Assembly (NCBI RefSeq): GCF_004359525.2
Contig: NZ_SCWC02000001.1
Span: 1 to 64,000, forward strand
From: Macrococcus equipercicus
Lineage (GTDB): Bacteria > Bacillota > Bacilli > Staphylococcales > Staphylococcaceae
Length of the DNA: 64,000 nucleotides
Reading direction: 5' to 3'
Positions 27,238 through 35,553 of this stretch are shown piece by piece; within the stretch, counting starts at the first letter, position 1; each line of letters starts with the position of its first letter. Position numbers and translations under genes: made by a program. The notes beneath the pieces were generated by a model. That model was not told where the DNA came from, did not search any database, and saw only the letters and a list, made by a program, of their open reading frames with translations.

Positions 27238-28883
27238 TATTTTTCGATATACGTATTTTTCAGTGAAGTATCACCGGCAAACTTATGCAGCACTAAACCT
27301 TTTACTTTAGAATTCACAAGACGTGCCATACCACTCTGGTACATTGGAGAGATAGCAGCGTCCTCGAGCAGGATAGATTCTGCTTCCTGCAGTGTTGTCC
27401 AGCGTTTATCCGGGTCTGAAAGGAGCGGGCCTTTAGCGTCTTTAACTTTCTTGTCGAATTCAGCGTTCTTCCAGCCCATTTCGTTGTTCGGGCTGTCAGA
27501 TAAGAAGAGGTCGACGTAAGTCATCGGGTCTGGATAATCTGCACCCCAGCGGCCGAACGACATTTCGTAGTCCTGCTTGTATTCGAGTGCAAGTTTCTGC
27601 TTGAACGGCTGCTGCTTGATCTTCAGCTTGACGCCCGGCAGGTTGCTTTCAATCTGTTCTTTAACATACTCGGATTCTTTCTTCGCGGTATCCTGGTCAT
27701 AAGTCAAAAACTCAAAGTCGAAGTGATCTTTACCAAGTTCTTTCTTCGCTTGTTCGTAATATTTCTTCGCCTCTGCTTTGTCATAGTTCAGCGGTGATTT
27801 CACGCCTTTAACATAATCTTTGTCATCTGAACCTCTGACGAATTCACTAGGTGTCAGGACATCGGTCGGCGCAGAACCATTATTCAATAAGTTGCGGACA
27901 TATTTATCTTTGTCTACTGCTTTAGCAAGAGCAAGACGCAAGTTCTTGTTTTTCAGTTCCGGCACTTTGTCCTGATTGAAGCGGATGAAATAAGTGCGTG
28001 CCTCAAGCTGAGTGTCGAACTCTTTCTTGTCTTTATATTTATCCACTTGTTCAGCAGTCAACTGGACGACATCCAGTTTGCCGGTGTCATATAGGTTCGC
28101 CGCTGTCTGCTGGTCTTTGATGACGTCGTAGTTGACTTCATCCAGCTTCACTTTATCTTTATCCCAGTATTCTTTATTCGGCTTAAGTTTATAGTTTTTC
28201 TCGAGGTTCCATTCTGACAATACGAAAGGACCGTTGTATAACGTGCTTTGTGCAGTCGTGCCGTACTTCTCACCTTGTTTCTCGACGAACTTCTTGTTCT
28301 GCGGGTTGAACGTACCGAAAGCAAGGAGCTCCTGGAAATAAGGGACATTCGTGTTCAGCTGGATTTGCAGCGTATGATCATCTAGTGCTTTAACGCCTAG
28401 TTCTTCAGGTTTCTTCTTACCTAAGTTCACGTCTTCCGCGTTTTTAACGTCATACATGATATAAGCATATTCAGAGCCGGTTTTAGGGTCTAAAGTGCGC
28501 TGCCATGAATAGACAAAGTCCTGTGCCGTCACAGGGTCACCGTTAGACCATTTAGCATCATCACGCAGCTTGATCGTCCATGTCTTGCCATCCTTAGACT
28601 TCTCAGGATCGCCTTCTGCCACACCCGGCACGGCTTTATCTTTATTATCAAGCGTGTACAGACCTTCCATCACCTGATTGAATACGTTGAATGCGACCAT
28701 ATCTGTCGCAAGAGATGTATCTAACGTCGGAATATCAGACAGTGATGCTAAATTCAGCACTTGCTTCTTATCTTTGCCGGAAGCTGAATCCTTATTATCA
28801 GAACTATTGCCGCCTGAACATGCCGCTGTAAAACCTGATACCGCAATTAATGACGCTAAAAATAAACGACTATTCTTTTTCAT
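27237..28883 (-). CDS. oppA: Oligopeptide ABC transporter substrate-binding lipoprotein
   Basis: 548 residues. Lipoprotein signal with lipobox SGFTAACSGG (Cys about residue 22), then a Ser/Lys-rich linker. SBP family 5 features: VFNQVMEGLYTLD, the DGKTWTIKLRDDAKWSNGDPVTA block in pieces, and DFVYSWQRTLDP. Binds peptides at the membrane outer face for an Opp permease; none of the permease or ATPase genes are adjacent, so it must work with a system encoded elsewhere. A CodY-like box follows its promoter, in keeping with nitrogen control of peptide uptake. Confidence 0.9.
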   Translation of the reverse strand: MKKNSRLFLASLIAVSGFTAACSGGNSSDNKDSASGKDKKQVLNLASLSDIPTLDTSLATDMVAFNVFNQVMEGLYTLDNKDKAVPGVAEGDPEKSKDGKTWTIKLRDDAKWSNGDPVTAQDFVYSWQRTLDPKTGSEYAYIMYDVKNAEDVNLGKKKPEELGVKALDDHTLQIQLNTNVPYFQELLAFGTFNPQNKKFVEKQGEKYGTTAQSTLYNGPFVLSEWNLEKNYKLKPNKEYWDKDKVKLDEVNYDVIKDQQTAANLYDTGKLDVVQLTAEQVDKYKDKKEFDTQLEARTYFIRFNQDKVPELKNKNLRLALAKAVDKDKYVRNLLNNGSAPTDVLTPSEFVRGSDDKDYVKGVKSPLNYDKAEAKKYYEQAKKELGKDHFDFEFLTYDQDTAKKESEYVKEQIESNLPGVKLKIKQQPFKQKLALEYKQDYEMSFGRWGADYPDPMTYVDLFLSDSPNNEMGWKNAEFDKKVKDAKGPLLSDPDKRWTTLQEAESILLEDAAISPMYQSGMARLVNSKVKGLVLHKFAGDTSLKNTYIEK

Positions 28884-28920
28884 TCAATTTCCCCCGTATC
28901 ATATTTTAGATTATTTTCAA

Positions 28921-28935
28921 TATTTTCTGAATATT
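28921..28935 (-). promoter_or_regulatory. CodY-like operator downstream of the oppA promoter
   Basis: TATTTTCTGAATATT matches the CodY consensus AATTTTCWGAAAATT at 13 of 15 positions. It lies between the promoter and the start codon, about 38 bases from the ATG, where bound CodY would block transcription. Confidence 0.55.
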
Positions 28936-28938
28936 TTT

Positions 28939-28967
28939 ATTATAGGCAAATAAGCATATTAATACAA
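28939..28967 (-). promoter_or_regulatory. Promoter of the oppA-like gene
   Basis: On the minus strand TTGTAT (28967-28962) and a perfect TATAAT (28944-28939) are 17 bases apart. Confidence 0.6.
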
Positions 28968-29020
28968 TAACAATTTTTTAATATTGCCTAAGAGAGGAGC
29001 AGAATGAGCCGCTGGGCAAA

Positions 29021-29047
29021 GAAAAAACCTGAGCAGAAATGCTCAGG
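29021..29047 (-). terminator. Terminator of the DUF697 GTPase gene
   Basis: On the minus strand CCTGAGCA-TTTC-TGCTCAGG is followed by TTTTTTC, just after the stop at 29059. Confidence 0.8.
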
Positions 29048-29058
29048 CGCGTACATCA

Positions 29059-30069
29059 TTACTCAGTCTTCTGTTCTTTCAAAAACTTATTGTAAATAAG
29101 CGTCAGCTGCTGATCAGTGATCTCGATGTCATGCTCATACATATATTTCATGGCGTAGCCGAGTGACACAGTCGTGGCACCGGCGACGCTGGCACCGATG
29201 ACAGAGCCGGCACCCGGAATAAACTTCACAAGCTGGCGGAATGCTGCTTTGCCGGCGTTGCCGACGATGGTCGCGATGATCAGTTCACGGGCATTTTCCT
29301 TCGATAACGGTTTGCCGTAGAGACTGGCAAGCTTCAGCATCATGCCGATCTGAATCGACGTCAGCGGAACGAAGTCAGAGCCCGGAACAGGTAGGGCACC
29401 GACTGCCGTCGCTGAGACTCCTGCACCGAGTATCCATTTATTAGCGATATGACTTTTGTCCTGCATGTGCTTTCCCATCAGCAGGTCTTTTGATTTCTTC
29501 TGCAGCACGTCCAGCAGCTGCTTCTGCAGCATAGTGATATTCTCGCCGGTGCGCGAGGAAATCGGAGCAATCAGAAATTGATTCTTTGTTTTATCCTCAA
29601 TATATTTCACTTGTTCAGGCACATCATCAGCTGCATCGATCTTGTTCAGCACAATAATGATGTCTTTGTTCGTTTTCGCGATATCTTTCAAGTTCTTCAG
29701 TTCATTCTCTGACAGCACAGTGCCTGCAGCGTTTAAGAAGAACAGAATGACATCCGCTTGTTTGTAGTAATCAAGTGTGACTTGTGAATTCACCGCATTC
29801 ACGTCATCAAGTCCCGGCGTATCGACAAACAGAATATTATCCATATACGGAATTTCTTTGACAGCAACTGTTTCCCCGGGTTTTGCGCCGACTGAGGCAA
29901 TGTCCTGCTGCATCAGTTTGTTGATTGTTGATGACTTGCCGCTGTTCACGTCACCGACTAAGGCAATCATAATCTTCTGTGACAACTGCGCACTGATTTT
30001 TTCTGATTCACTTTTAAACACCTGGTCAAACGTACTATTGAAGTCTTGATTATTCACATTCTCCGCCAT
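29059..30069 (-). CDS. Era-like GTPase with C-terminal DUF697 domain
   Basis: 336 residues. GTPase domain: G1 GDVNSGKSS (about residue 40), G3 VDTPGLDD (about 82), G4 NKID (about 142), G5-like APISSRTGE (about 170). The C-terminal half is a DUF697-type hydrophobic domain (GAGVSATAVGALPVPGSDFVPLTSIQ ... FIPGAGSVIGASVAGATT) that may insert in or bind the membrane. Known relatives are little studied; a role in membrane or envelope stress is only a guess. GGGGTGA before the ATG. Confidence 0.8.
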   Translation of the reverse strand: MAENVNNQDFNSTFDQVFKSESEKISAQLSQKIMIALVGDVNSGKSSTINKLMQQDIASVGAKPGETVAVKEIPYMDNILFVDTPGLDDVNAVNSQVTLDYYKQADVILFFLNAAGTVLSENELKNLKDIAKTNKDIIIVLNKIDAADDVPEQVKYIEDKTKNQFLIAPISSRTGENITMLQKQLLDVLQKKSKDLLMGKHMQDKSHIANKWILGAGVSATAVGALPVPGSDFVPLTSIQIGMMLKLASLYGKPLSKENARELIIATIVGNAGKAAFRQLVKFIPGAGSVIGASVAGATTVSLGYAMKYMYEHDIEITDQQLTLIYNKFLKEQKTE

Positions 30070-30178
30070 TTCATCACCCCTAAGTTTTATATCATTATCA
30101 TAGCAGTTTTCACCGCTGAAGATAAAATCTTAATCTTTCTTAAATATCAGAAAACTGATGAGTCGATTGCAGAAGATG

Positions 30179-30187
30179 TGATACAAT
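30179..30187 (+). promoter_or_regulatory. Extended -10 promoter before the 30237 gene
   Basis: TGATACAAT (TGnTAnnnT) at 30179-30187, about 50 bases before the ATG. Confidence 0.4.
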
Positions 30188-30236
30188 GAGTAGAATAATA
30201 TACTTTTTATTACATATGTACGATGGAGGACTGAAG

Positions 30237-30593
30237 ATGGGATATTTCTATGTCTCGCTATTTTCTAACATGTTGTTATTGATGCTCGTACCTTACATGC
30301 CGTTCGACTTAAATAATGCAGAAAGTCCCGTGTCATTATTAGTCGTGCTGAATTTGATGACTTTGACTTTATTCAGAAATGAATATGACCGCTGGCAGCA
30401 TGGCAAAAAATGTTTTCTGTATTTACCCGTGCATTTACTGCTGTCACTGCTCGTCATCGTGCTCATACCCGAGGCGGATGAATCATTTACAGAAAGACTG
30501 CTGTTTACAGTGATTGTATTTTTAACGTTCAGCTATGCAGCTGACAGCTTTATCAGACTGCTCGACCGAAAAGTGAATGAAAAGGGGAGATAG
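30237..30593 (+). CDS. Small membrane protein preceding a DUF805 gene
   Basis: 118 residues from ATG 30237 (GGAGG at 30225-30229); the longer frame from 30186 overlaps the likely promoter. Three or four hydrophobic segments and a basic, charged C-terminus (RLLDRKVNEKGR). No family recognised. Two bases separate it from the DUF805 gene that follows, so the two are co-transcribed. Confidence 0.62.
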   Translation: MGYFYVSLFSNMLLLMLVPYMPFDLNNAESPVSLLVVLNLMTLTLFRNEYDRWQHGKKCFLYLPVHLLLSLLVIVLIPEADESFTERLLFTVIVFLTFSYAADSFIRLLDRKVNEKGR

Positions 30594-30595
30594 AA

Positions 30596-31069
30596 GTGAA
30601 AGATAGCTTCTATGATTTCTGGCTGCATGCATTTTCAGGAAAAGGTAAAGATTCGCGTTTTGAGTACTGGTTTCCAGCACTCAGTTCAATAGCCGCCTGT
30701 TTTTTGATCACTTATCTGCTCGTCAAAGTGAATAGCTTTTATAACAACGGGGAAGGCCTATCAATTGAACTGCTGTTTATCTTTATCCCGCTCTACATCA
30801 TTGTATTTGCAGCAGTTGCGAACAGTGCACTACGCCGCTTCCGTGACGTCGGATTAACCGATAAAAATATTATGCTGATTACACTAATATTTAATTCGGC
30901 ATTTCTACTATTTATAATTTATGGCGCCTTTACAGAACTTCATGACAATAAGATAGGGGAGCTGTTATTTAATATAGAGGGCACCGCCGTATCGCTCGCG
31001 GTTATAACATCTACTATCATTCTCATGCTGCCAACTGACTTCATGCTGAAGAAGAAGGATAGAGTGTAG
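30596..31069 (+). CDS. DUF805 family membrane protein (1)
   Basis: 157 residues, GTG start at 30596 with AAGGGGAG upstream. DUF805 layout: short amphipathic start with FYDFWLHAFSGKGKDSRFEYWFP (the Phe-Trp ... R-x-EYW signature), four membrane segments and ALRRFRDVGL after the second, the conserved R-R-x-x-D-x-G/N turn. Members are widespread in bacteria and have no settled role. One of four in this window. Confidence 0.8.
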   Translation: MKDSFYDFWLHAFSGKGKDSRFEYWFPALSSIAACFLITYLLVKVNSFYNNGEGLSIELLFIFIPLYIIVFAAVANSALRRFRDVGLTDKNIMLITLIFNSAFLLFIIYGAFTELHDNKIGELLFNIEGTAVSLAVITSTIILMLPTDFMLKKKDRV

Positions 31070-31130
31070 GAGGACTGCCGAGTGAAGATGGTTGATGTCA
31101 AGAATTGAAGAAGAGTTACTATTAATATTA

Positions 31131-31165
31131 AAAACAGCTTCCGAGTTAAAAGGAAGCTGTTTTTA
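31131..31165. terminator. Terminator between DUF805 (1) and isaB-like genes
   Basis: AAAACAGCTTCC(gagttaaa)GGAAGCTGTTTTT is a strong stem with a T-run on the plus side and an A-run on the other, between converging genes. Confidence 0.85.
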
Positions 31166-31176
31166 TGACAATAAAT

Positions 31177-31749
31177 TTAGAATTCAATGCCGCCGTCAGA
31201 GATGATGAACAGCTCAGTCAGTTTTTTGTTTTTATCGAAGAATGCTTCGAATGTCCCGTTTTTAGTTTGATAAGAATACGTATATTCTATAATATCGCCG
31301 CGCTCTGAATACGTTTCTGCTTCAGTGCTGAAGTTTGTGCCGTAAACCTGCTGGAACTGCTTGATTGAGATTTTTCCTTTCTGGACAGGAAGAATTACGG
31401 TGAAGATTTGATTTTTAGCGGATTTCAATGCGATTGTATCAAATTTTTTCAGAGCGTATTTTTTGTTGATTTTTTTAGTGGCTGCGATGTCATAGTAGTG
31501 ATCAAAACCTGCCATAATATCGGCTTCTTTCACTTGTTTCACTACTTTGTAGCCATTAATTGTCACATTGCTGTTCAACAGCGCATTCTTGAAGTGTTTA
31601 TCAAGCACAAATTGATAGCTGCTGCCTGTATAGCCGCTCCAGTTATAGTAAGGAGTGACTGTTTTGGCATCGGCTGCACTGTGATGAACGACGGGCACTG
31701 CTGCAAATAATAATGACGTTGCAAGTCCTATTTTAATTAAGATTTTCAT
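31177..31749 (-). CDS. isaB: IsaB-like secreted immunodominant antigen
   Basis: 190 residues with signal peptide (cleavage near ADA-KTV, about residue 28). Mature start VTPYYNWSGYTGSSYQFVLD and the following KNALLNSNVTINGYKV strongly resemble S. aureus IsaB (VTPYY, GY.G, F.LDK.F.NA, N..NG.K). IsaB is a secreted protein reported to bind nucleic acid and affect host autophagy. QFQQVYGTNF near residue 135 is also shared. Start ATG 31749 with GAGGAAAA upstream. Whether the nucleic-acid binding is kept cannot be told. Confidence 0.75.
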   Translation of the reverse strand: MKILIKIGLATSLLFAAVPVVHHSAADAKTVTPYYNWSGYTGSSYQFVLDKHFKNALLNSNVTINGYKVVKQVKEADIMAGFDHYYDIAATKKINKKYALKKFDTIALKSAKNQIFTVILPVQKGKISIKQFQQVYGTNFSTEAETYSERGDIIEYTYSYQTKNGTFEAFFDKNKKLTELFIISDGGIEF

Positions 31750-31823
31750 AAGTTTTCCTCTTTTCTTTTAACTGTTTTCAGCATACTATACAACCTATGT
31801 AAAATATATGAAATTATTGTATA

Positions 31824-31840
31824 TTTAAGGTAACTTTAAG
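31824..31840 (+). promoter_or_regulatory. TTTAAG-N5-TTTAAG direct repeat (CiaR-like box) 1
   Basis: TTTAAG-GTAAC-TTTAAG, an 11-bp-period repeat typical of OmpR-type response regulators, in the gap between the isaB-like gene (-) and DUF805 (2) (+). Confidence 0.5.
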
Positions 31841-32017
31841 ATTTCAAAGAATAGTCATCCATAAGACTGCAGCAATAAAACACCTCACGCTTTTATAGTC
31901 ATTTTATTCTTCAGGATAAATTATTGAGATTTATGGGTAATATGTAATTGTTGATGCTGTTTATTCACTAAGCAGCTACAGTGCAGGTAATAGGAAAGCA
32001 GATAGGAGGACAGCGGG

Positions 32018-32542
32018 ATGGCGGAAGTTTACATGGCGTTCTGGAAGAATGCTTTGAATATAAGAGATGGTGCGACGAGGAAAGAGTTCAATGTACCTTT
32101 TCTGTTGCATCTCGTCATCATCTGGTTCATTATGCCGCTGCTCGCTAAACTGCTAGGAATCAGCGGGGAAGCTTATCATACTGACTTCTATATATTGAGC
32201 ACTGAAGTGAAGTTTAATGGTAATGAATTAACATGGCTGCTGATAGTCATCTTAATTGTACCGACTGCAACGCTCACATTCAGAAGATTCCAGGATCTCA
32301 AGATGAACGGCTGGTGGTCGCTTTATATCATCGGATTTCCGATTATCTTCATAATTGTCACGCTGCTTGCTAATACAATCGGTCAATTTCTGCCTGCTGA
32401 TTCACTGCTTGCTGAAATCATTATCACTGCCGTCGTCTGCGTGCCGATACTCCTTCTTGTGCTGCTGATATCGCAGCTTATTTTCTATGAACATAAAACT
32501 TATCCGAAATGGTGGATGATTGATAAAGATAACAGTATTTAA
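32018..32542 (+). CDS. DUF805 family membrane protein (2)
   Basis: 174 residues, AGGAGG eight bases before the ATG. Start VYMAFWKNALNIRDGATRKEFNVP is a DUF805 opening in which the usual EYW reads EFN; the RRFQDLKMNGWW turn (about residue 90) is typical. Four to five membrane segments. Diverges from the isaB-like gene; a TTTAAG repeat pair lies in the shared upstream region. Confidence 0.78.
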   Translation: MAEVYMAFWKNALNIRDGATRKEFNVPFLLHLVIIWFIMPLLAKLLGISGEAYHTDFYILSTEVKFNGNELTWLLIVILIVPTATLTFRRFQDLKMNGWWSLYIIGFPIIFIIVTLLANTIGQFLPADSLLAEIIITAVVCVPILLLVLLISQLIFYEHKTYPKWWMIDKDNSI

Positions 32543-32544
32543 TT

Positions 32545-32561
32545 TTTAAGGAAACTTTAAG
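32545..32561 (+). promoter_or_regulatory. TTTAAG-N5-TTTAAG direct repeat (CiaR-like box) 2
   Basis: TTTAAG-GAAAC-TTTAAG, directly after the DUF805 (2) stop and 57 bases before the DUF805 (3) start. Confidence 0.55.
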
Positions 32562-32617
32562 ATTAAGAAAATACGGCTTATGTTACCATTAAATAGAATA
32601 ATATATAAGGGGTGGTA

Positions 32618-33133
32618 ATGTTGGAGAGAGAAATGTCGTTTAAAGATGCTTATTTGAATTTCTGGCGGAAAGCATTTGTGATGAAGGGGAGAGCGAGGCG
32701 TAAAGAATACTGGGTTCCTATGCTGGTACATATAGCATTGTCCATTGTGCTTAGCCTGCTTGCCGGCTTTATTGATTCTAGTATGGGCCGGAATACAGAA
32801 GATCTCGGTTCTGTCTCTCAAGTCGTCCAAGGGCTCACAGGACTCATTCTGCTTGTTCCTAACTTTACAGTCGGTGCACGACGGCTTCAGGATATCAACA
32901 TTAACGGCTGGGTGAATCTTGTGCCGCTTATCGTATCACTGGTAGGCTTAGGGGCCATTATTTTTAGCATTTTCAAGGAAGCAGCTAATCCTGCAGGTGT
33001 AGTCACAACGTCGTTACTTGTGTTAGCTGTCCTGCTTGTTATGAGTCTTGTTTTCATCATTATGTTTGCGCTTGATGGTACACGCGGAGCTAATAAATAC
33101 GGAGAAGATCCTAAAAACAGAGTGAAATATTGA
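32618..33133 (+). CDS. DUF805 family membrane protein (3)
   Basis: 171 residues if read from ATG 32618 (AAGGGG upstream); ATG 32633 (MSFKDAYLNFW) is a good alternative because it matches where family members begin. Signature AYLNFWRKAFVMKGRARRKEYWVP and ARRLQDININGW, four membrane segments, and a C-terminal DGTRGANKYGEDPK, a common DUF805 ending. Close paralogue of the gene at 46230. A terminator follows. Confidence 0.82.
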   Translation: MLEREMSFKDAYLNFWRKAFVMKGRARRKEYWVPMLVHIALSIVLSLLAGFIDSSMGRNTEDLGSVSQVVQGLTGLILLVPNFTVGARRLQDININGWVNLVPLIVSLVGLGAIIFSIFKEAANPAGVVTTSLLVLAVLLVMSLVFIIMFALDGTRGANKYGEDPKNRVKY

Positions 33134-33168
33134 GAAATCTCTCATGACCTGGTCATGAGAGATTTTTT
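33134..33168 (+). terminator. Terminator of DUF805 (3)
   Basis: AAATCTCTCATGACC pairs with GGTCATGAGAGATTT and is followed by TTTT. Confidence 0.85.
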
Positions 33169-33177
33169 AATGGAAAT

Positions 33178-33990
33178 TCTGAAGGCCAAAACTTTGTAGA
33201 ATCTGTTGAAATTAGCGAGAAGTGGCCTTCAAACGACTTCTGAAGGCCAAAATTCTAAAAAATTGACGAAAACTGGCGAGAAGTGGCCTTCAAACGACTC
33301 CTGAAGGCCAAAATTCTACAAAATCAACGAAAATCGATGAGAAGTGGCCTTCAAACGACTCCTGAAGGCCAAAATTCTAAAAAATCGACGAAAACCGATG
33401 AGAAGTGGCCTTCAAACCGCTCCTGAAGGCCAAAATTCTAAAAAATTGACGAAAATTGGTGAGAAGTGGCCTTCAAACTGTTCTTGAAGGCCAAAATTCT
33501 ATAAAATCAACGAAAATCGGCGAGAAGTGGCCTTCAAACTATTCCTGAAGGCCAAAATTCTAAAAAATTGATGAAAACCGATGAGAAGTGGCCTTCAAAC
33601 TGTTCTTGAAGGCCAAAATTCTATAAAATCAACGAAAATCGGCGAGAAGTGGCCTTCAAACTATTCCTGAAGGCCAAAATTCTAAAAAATTGATGAAAAT
33701 CGATGAGAAGTGGCCTTCAAACGACTCCTGAAGGCCAAAATTCTAAAAAATCGACGAAAACCGATGAGAAGTGGCCTTCAAACGACTCCTGAAGGCCAAA
33801 ATTCTAAAAAATCAACGAAAATCGGCGAGAAGTGGCCTTCAAACTGTTCTTGAAGGCCAAAATTCTATAAAATCAACGAAAATCGGCGAGAAGTGGCCTT
33901 CAAACCGCTCCTGAAGGCCAAAATTCTAAAAAATTGACGAAAATTGGTGAGAAGTGGCCTTCAAACTGCTCCTGAAGGCCAAAATTCCTC
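33178..33990. repeat. Tandem array of a 61-bp palindromic repeat, 13 full units
   Basis: The word GAAGGCCAAAA recurs 14 times from 33181 to 33974 at an exact 61-base period. Core GTGGCCTTCAAACGACTCC then TGAAGGCC forms an 8-bp stem; loops and linkers vary by a few bases. It is the reverse complement of the 17640-17966 repeat. It fills the gap between converging genes and ends 5 bases before the stop codon of the oxidoreductase gene. Confidence 0.92.
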
Positions 33991-33994
33991 TATA

Positions 33995-35005
33995 TTAATC
34001 TAATTCTTTCATCTGAATAACGACTTTACCTTTAGTACTGCCGTTCTCTACGTAGTCTAAAGCTTTCTGTGTTTCACTGAACGGAAAGACGCGGTCGATG
34101 ATTGGACGGAGTCTGCCTTCTGCAATGAGGTCATTGAAATATTCAAGATGTTCGCCGCTTGGATGCATGAACATATAGCTGTAATGGGCGTTGTATTCTT
34201 TAGCCGATTTTTCGTATTTCATAGCAGCTACTTTAAACAGTCCCTGGCGCAAATAGCCGAGGTTATTCTCGACCGCAAATCTTGCATTCGGAACAGCCGC
34301 TATAGAGATCACATGACCACCGTCTTTCACAGCTTTGAACGACTGCTTAGTTGTATCGCCGCCGACGGTATCAAAGACGCTGTCAAAACGACCGGCTGGT
34401 TCACTGAAATCGACTTCCTTATAGTTGATCAGCTCATCTGCACCGAGCTCTTTAGCGAGTGCTTCGCCTTTACTGCTGACAGTAGTCGTCACATGAACGC
34501 CGAGTGCCTTGCCGAGCTGTACAGCAAAACTGCCGACACCGCCTGCCCCCGCATGAATCAGCACATGATCGCCAGGCTGGACATGCAGTTTCTCAGTCAA
34601 TGCCTGATAAGCAGTCAGACCGGCGAGCGGAATGGCAGCTGCTTCGACAAACGACAGGCTTTCAGGTTTCAAGGCGAGATTATTCTCACCGATGACTGCA
34701 TATTCAGCAAATGTCCCGTAGTTATCATTCTCAACCCGGCCGTATACTGCATCACCTTCTTTGAACTTCGTCACATGCATGCCCACCTGCTTCACCACAC
34801 CCGCAAAATCTCCGCCGAGAATAAGCGGCATCTTATAGCTTCTCAGTATTCGTAACTGACCATCGCGCAATTTGTAGTCAACCGGATTGATACTCGCAGC
34901 ATACACTTTCACAAGTACATCATGCGCGCCAATCTTCGGCACCGGTAACTCCATTAACTTAAGCGGTACTTTCCTGCCGTACTTCTCAATTGCCATCGCC
35001 TTCAT
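33995..35005 (-). CDS. Zinc-independent NADPH:quinone oxidoreductase (MDR family)
   Basis: 336 residues. MDR features: ASINPVDYKLRDGQ (about residue 36), GGDFAGVV (about 64), the cofactor motif HAGAGGVGSFAVQLGKALG (about 150) and DTVGGD. Zinc-binding Cys residues of alcohol dehydrogenases are lacking, as in quinone oxidoreductases. Probably reduces quinones or reactive carbonyls with NADPH. Stop codon abuts the 61-bp repeat array. AAGGAGATG before the ATG. Confidence 0.85.
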   Translation of the reverse strand: MKAMAIEKYGRKVPLKLMELPVPKIGAHDVLVKVYAASINPVDYKLRDGQLRILRSYKMPLILGGDFAGVVKQVGMHVTKFKEGDAVYGRVENDNYGTFAEYAVIGENNLALKPESLSFVEAAAIPLAGLTAYQALTEKLHVQPGDHVLIHAGAGGVGSFAVQLGKALGVHVTTTVSSKGEALAKELGADELINYKEVDFSEPAGRFDSVFDTVGGDTTKQSFKAVKDGGHVISIAAVPNARFAVENNLGYLRQGLFKVAAMKYEKSAKEYNAHYSYMFMHPSGEHLEYFNDLIAEGRLRPIIDRVFPFSETQKALDYVENGSTKGKVVIQMKELD

Positions 35006-35553
35006 ATGATCATCTCCTTATGTCCAAGTATAAATGGAAGCTTCAGAAAACTTAAGTCATAAGGTCTGGAGTAGTGAGTCAGATGACTATGACGAGATCT
35101 AAAAATCGCCTGCTGTACAAAGGCATGTGTTTTAAAATCAGCAGTCCATCTCTGTGTTTAGTTATAAATATACAGAAAATAAATTGAAAATTCGTATATT
35201 AACTTTAAGCGACTAAATATATTAATAAAATAGAACAAATGTTAACAAAAATAAATTTTATAAATTATAAAGTTATAAAATCAGATAAATATTTTAAGAT
35301 TAAAATATGACAGATGGAATTATTACAATTTAGACATTGGCACGACTTCAAATTTACGATAAATATGCAGATTTTAATAAAAATTATTATTTTATAACTA
35401 TACTGATATAATAAATCTAAATGTTAAATAAAATTTAACTTTATTAAAAGTCATAAGAAAATCAGTTTATTAAAATTTTTTGTGAAATAAGTATTGCCAT
35501 AGCAAATTAATAAATGGTAATATCAAGAAGCTAAATCGATTATGGAGGAAATT
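35006..35553. other. Long AT-rich leader region of the pilus locus
   Basis: About 550 bases, markedly more AT-rich than its surroundings and without ORFs. Holds the promoter at 35494-35523. A first part (35020-35160) looks like ordinary backbone. The AT-rich block may bind nucleoid proteins or regulators, or mark a recombination edge of the locus. Confidence 0.4.
35494..35523 (+). promoter_or_regulatory. Promoter of the pilus operon
   Basis: TTGCCA (35494-35499), 18-base spacer, TAATAT (35518-35523) preceded by TGG, an extended -10. About 30 bases before the tip pilin ATG. Confidence 0.5.

Noticed and set aside
30130-30146. Fourth TTTAAG repeat box
   Set aside because: On the minus strand it reads TTTAAG-N4-ATTAAG; the spacing is off by one, so I did not count it with the three exact sites.
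31068-31108. Eight-codon frame after DUF805 (1) with AGGAGG site
   Set aside because: GTG start, no feature of interest and position at the 3' end of the operon; most likely a decayed gene end.
33178-33990. CRISPR-like array (regular palindromic repeat with spacers)
   Set aside because: The linkers between palindromes are near-identical to each other, not unique spacers, and no cas genes are present. It is a 61-bp tandem repeat.
34148-34855. 235-residue plus-strand ORF opposite the quinone oxidoreductase
   Set aside because: Pure shadow of a clearly coding reverse-strand MDR gene; no start signal.
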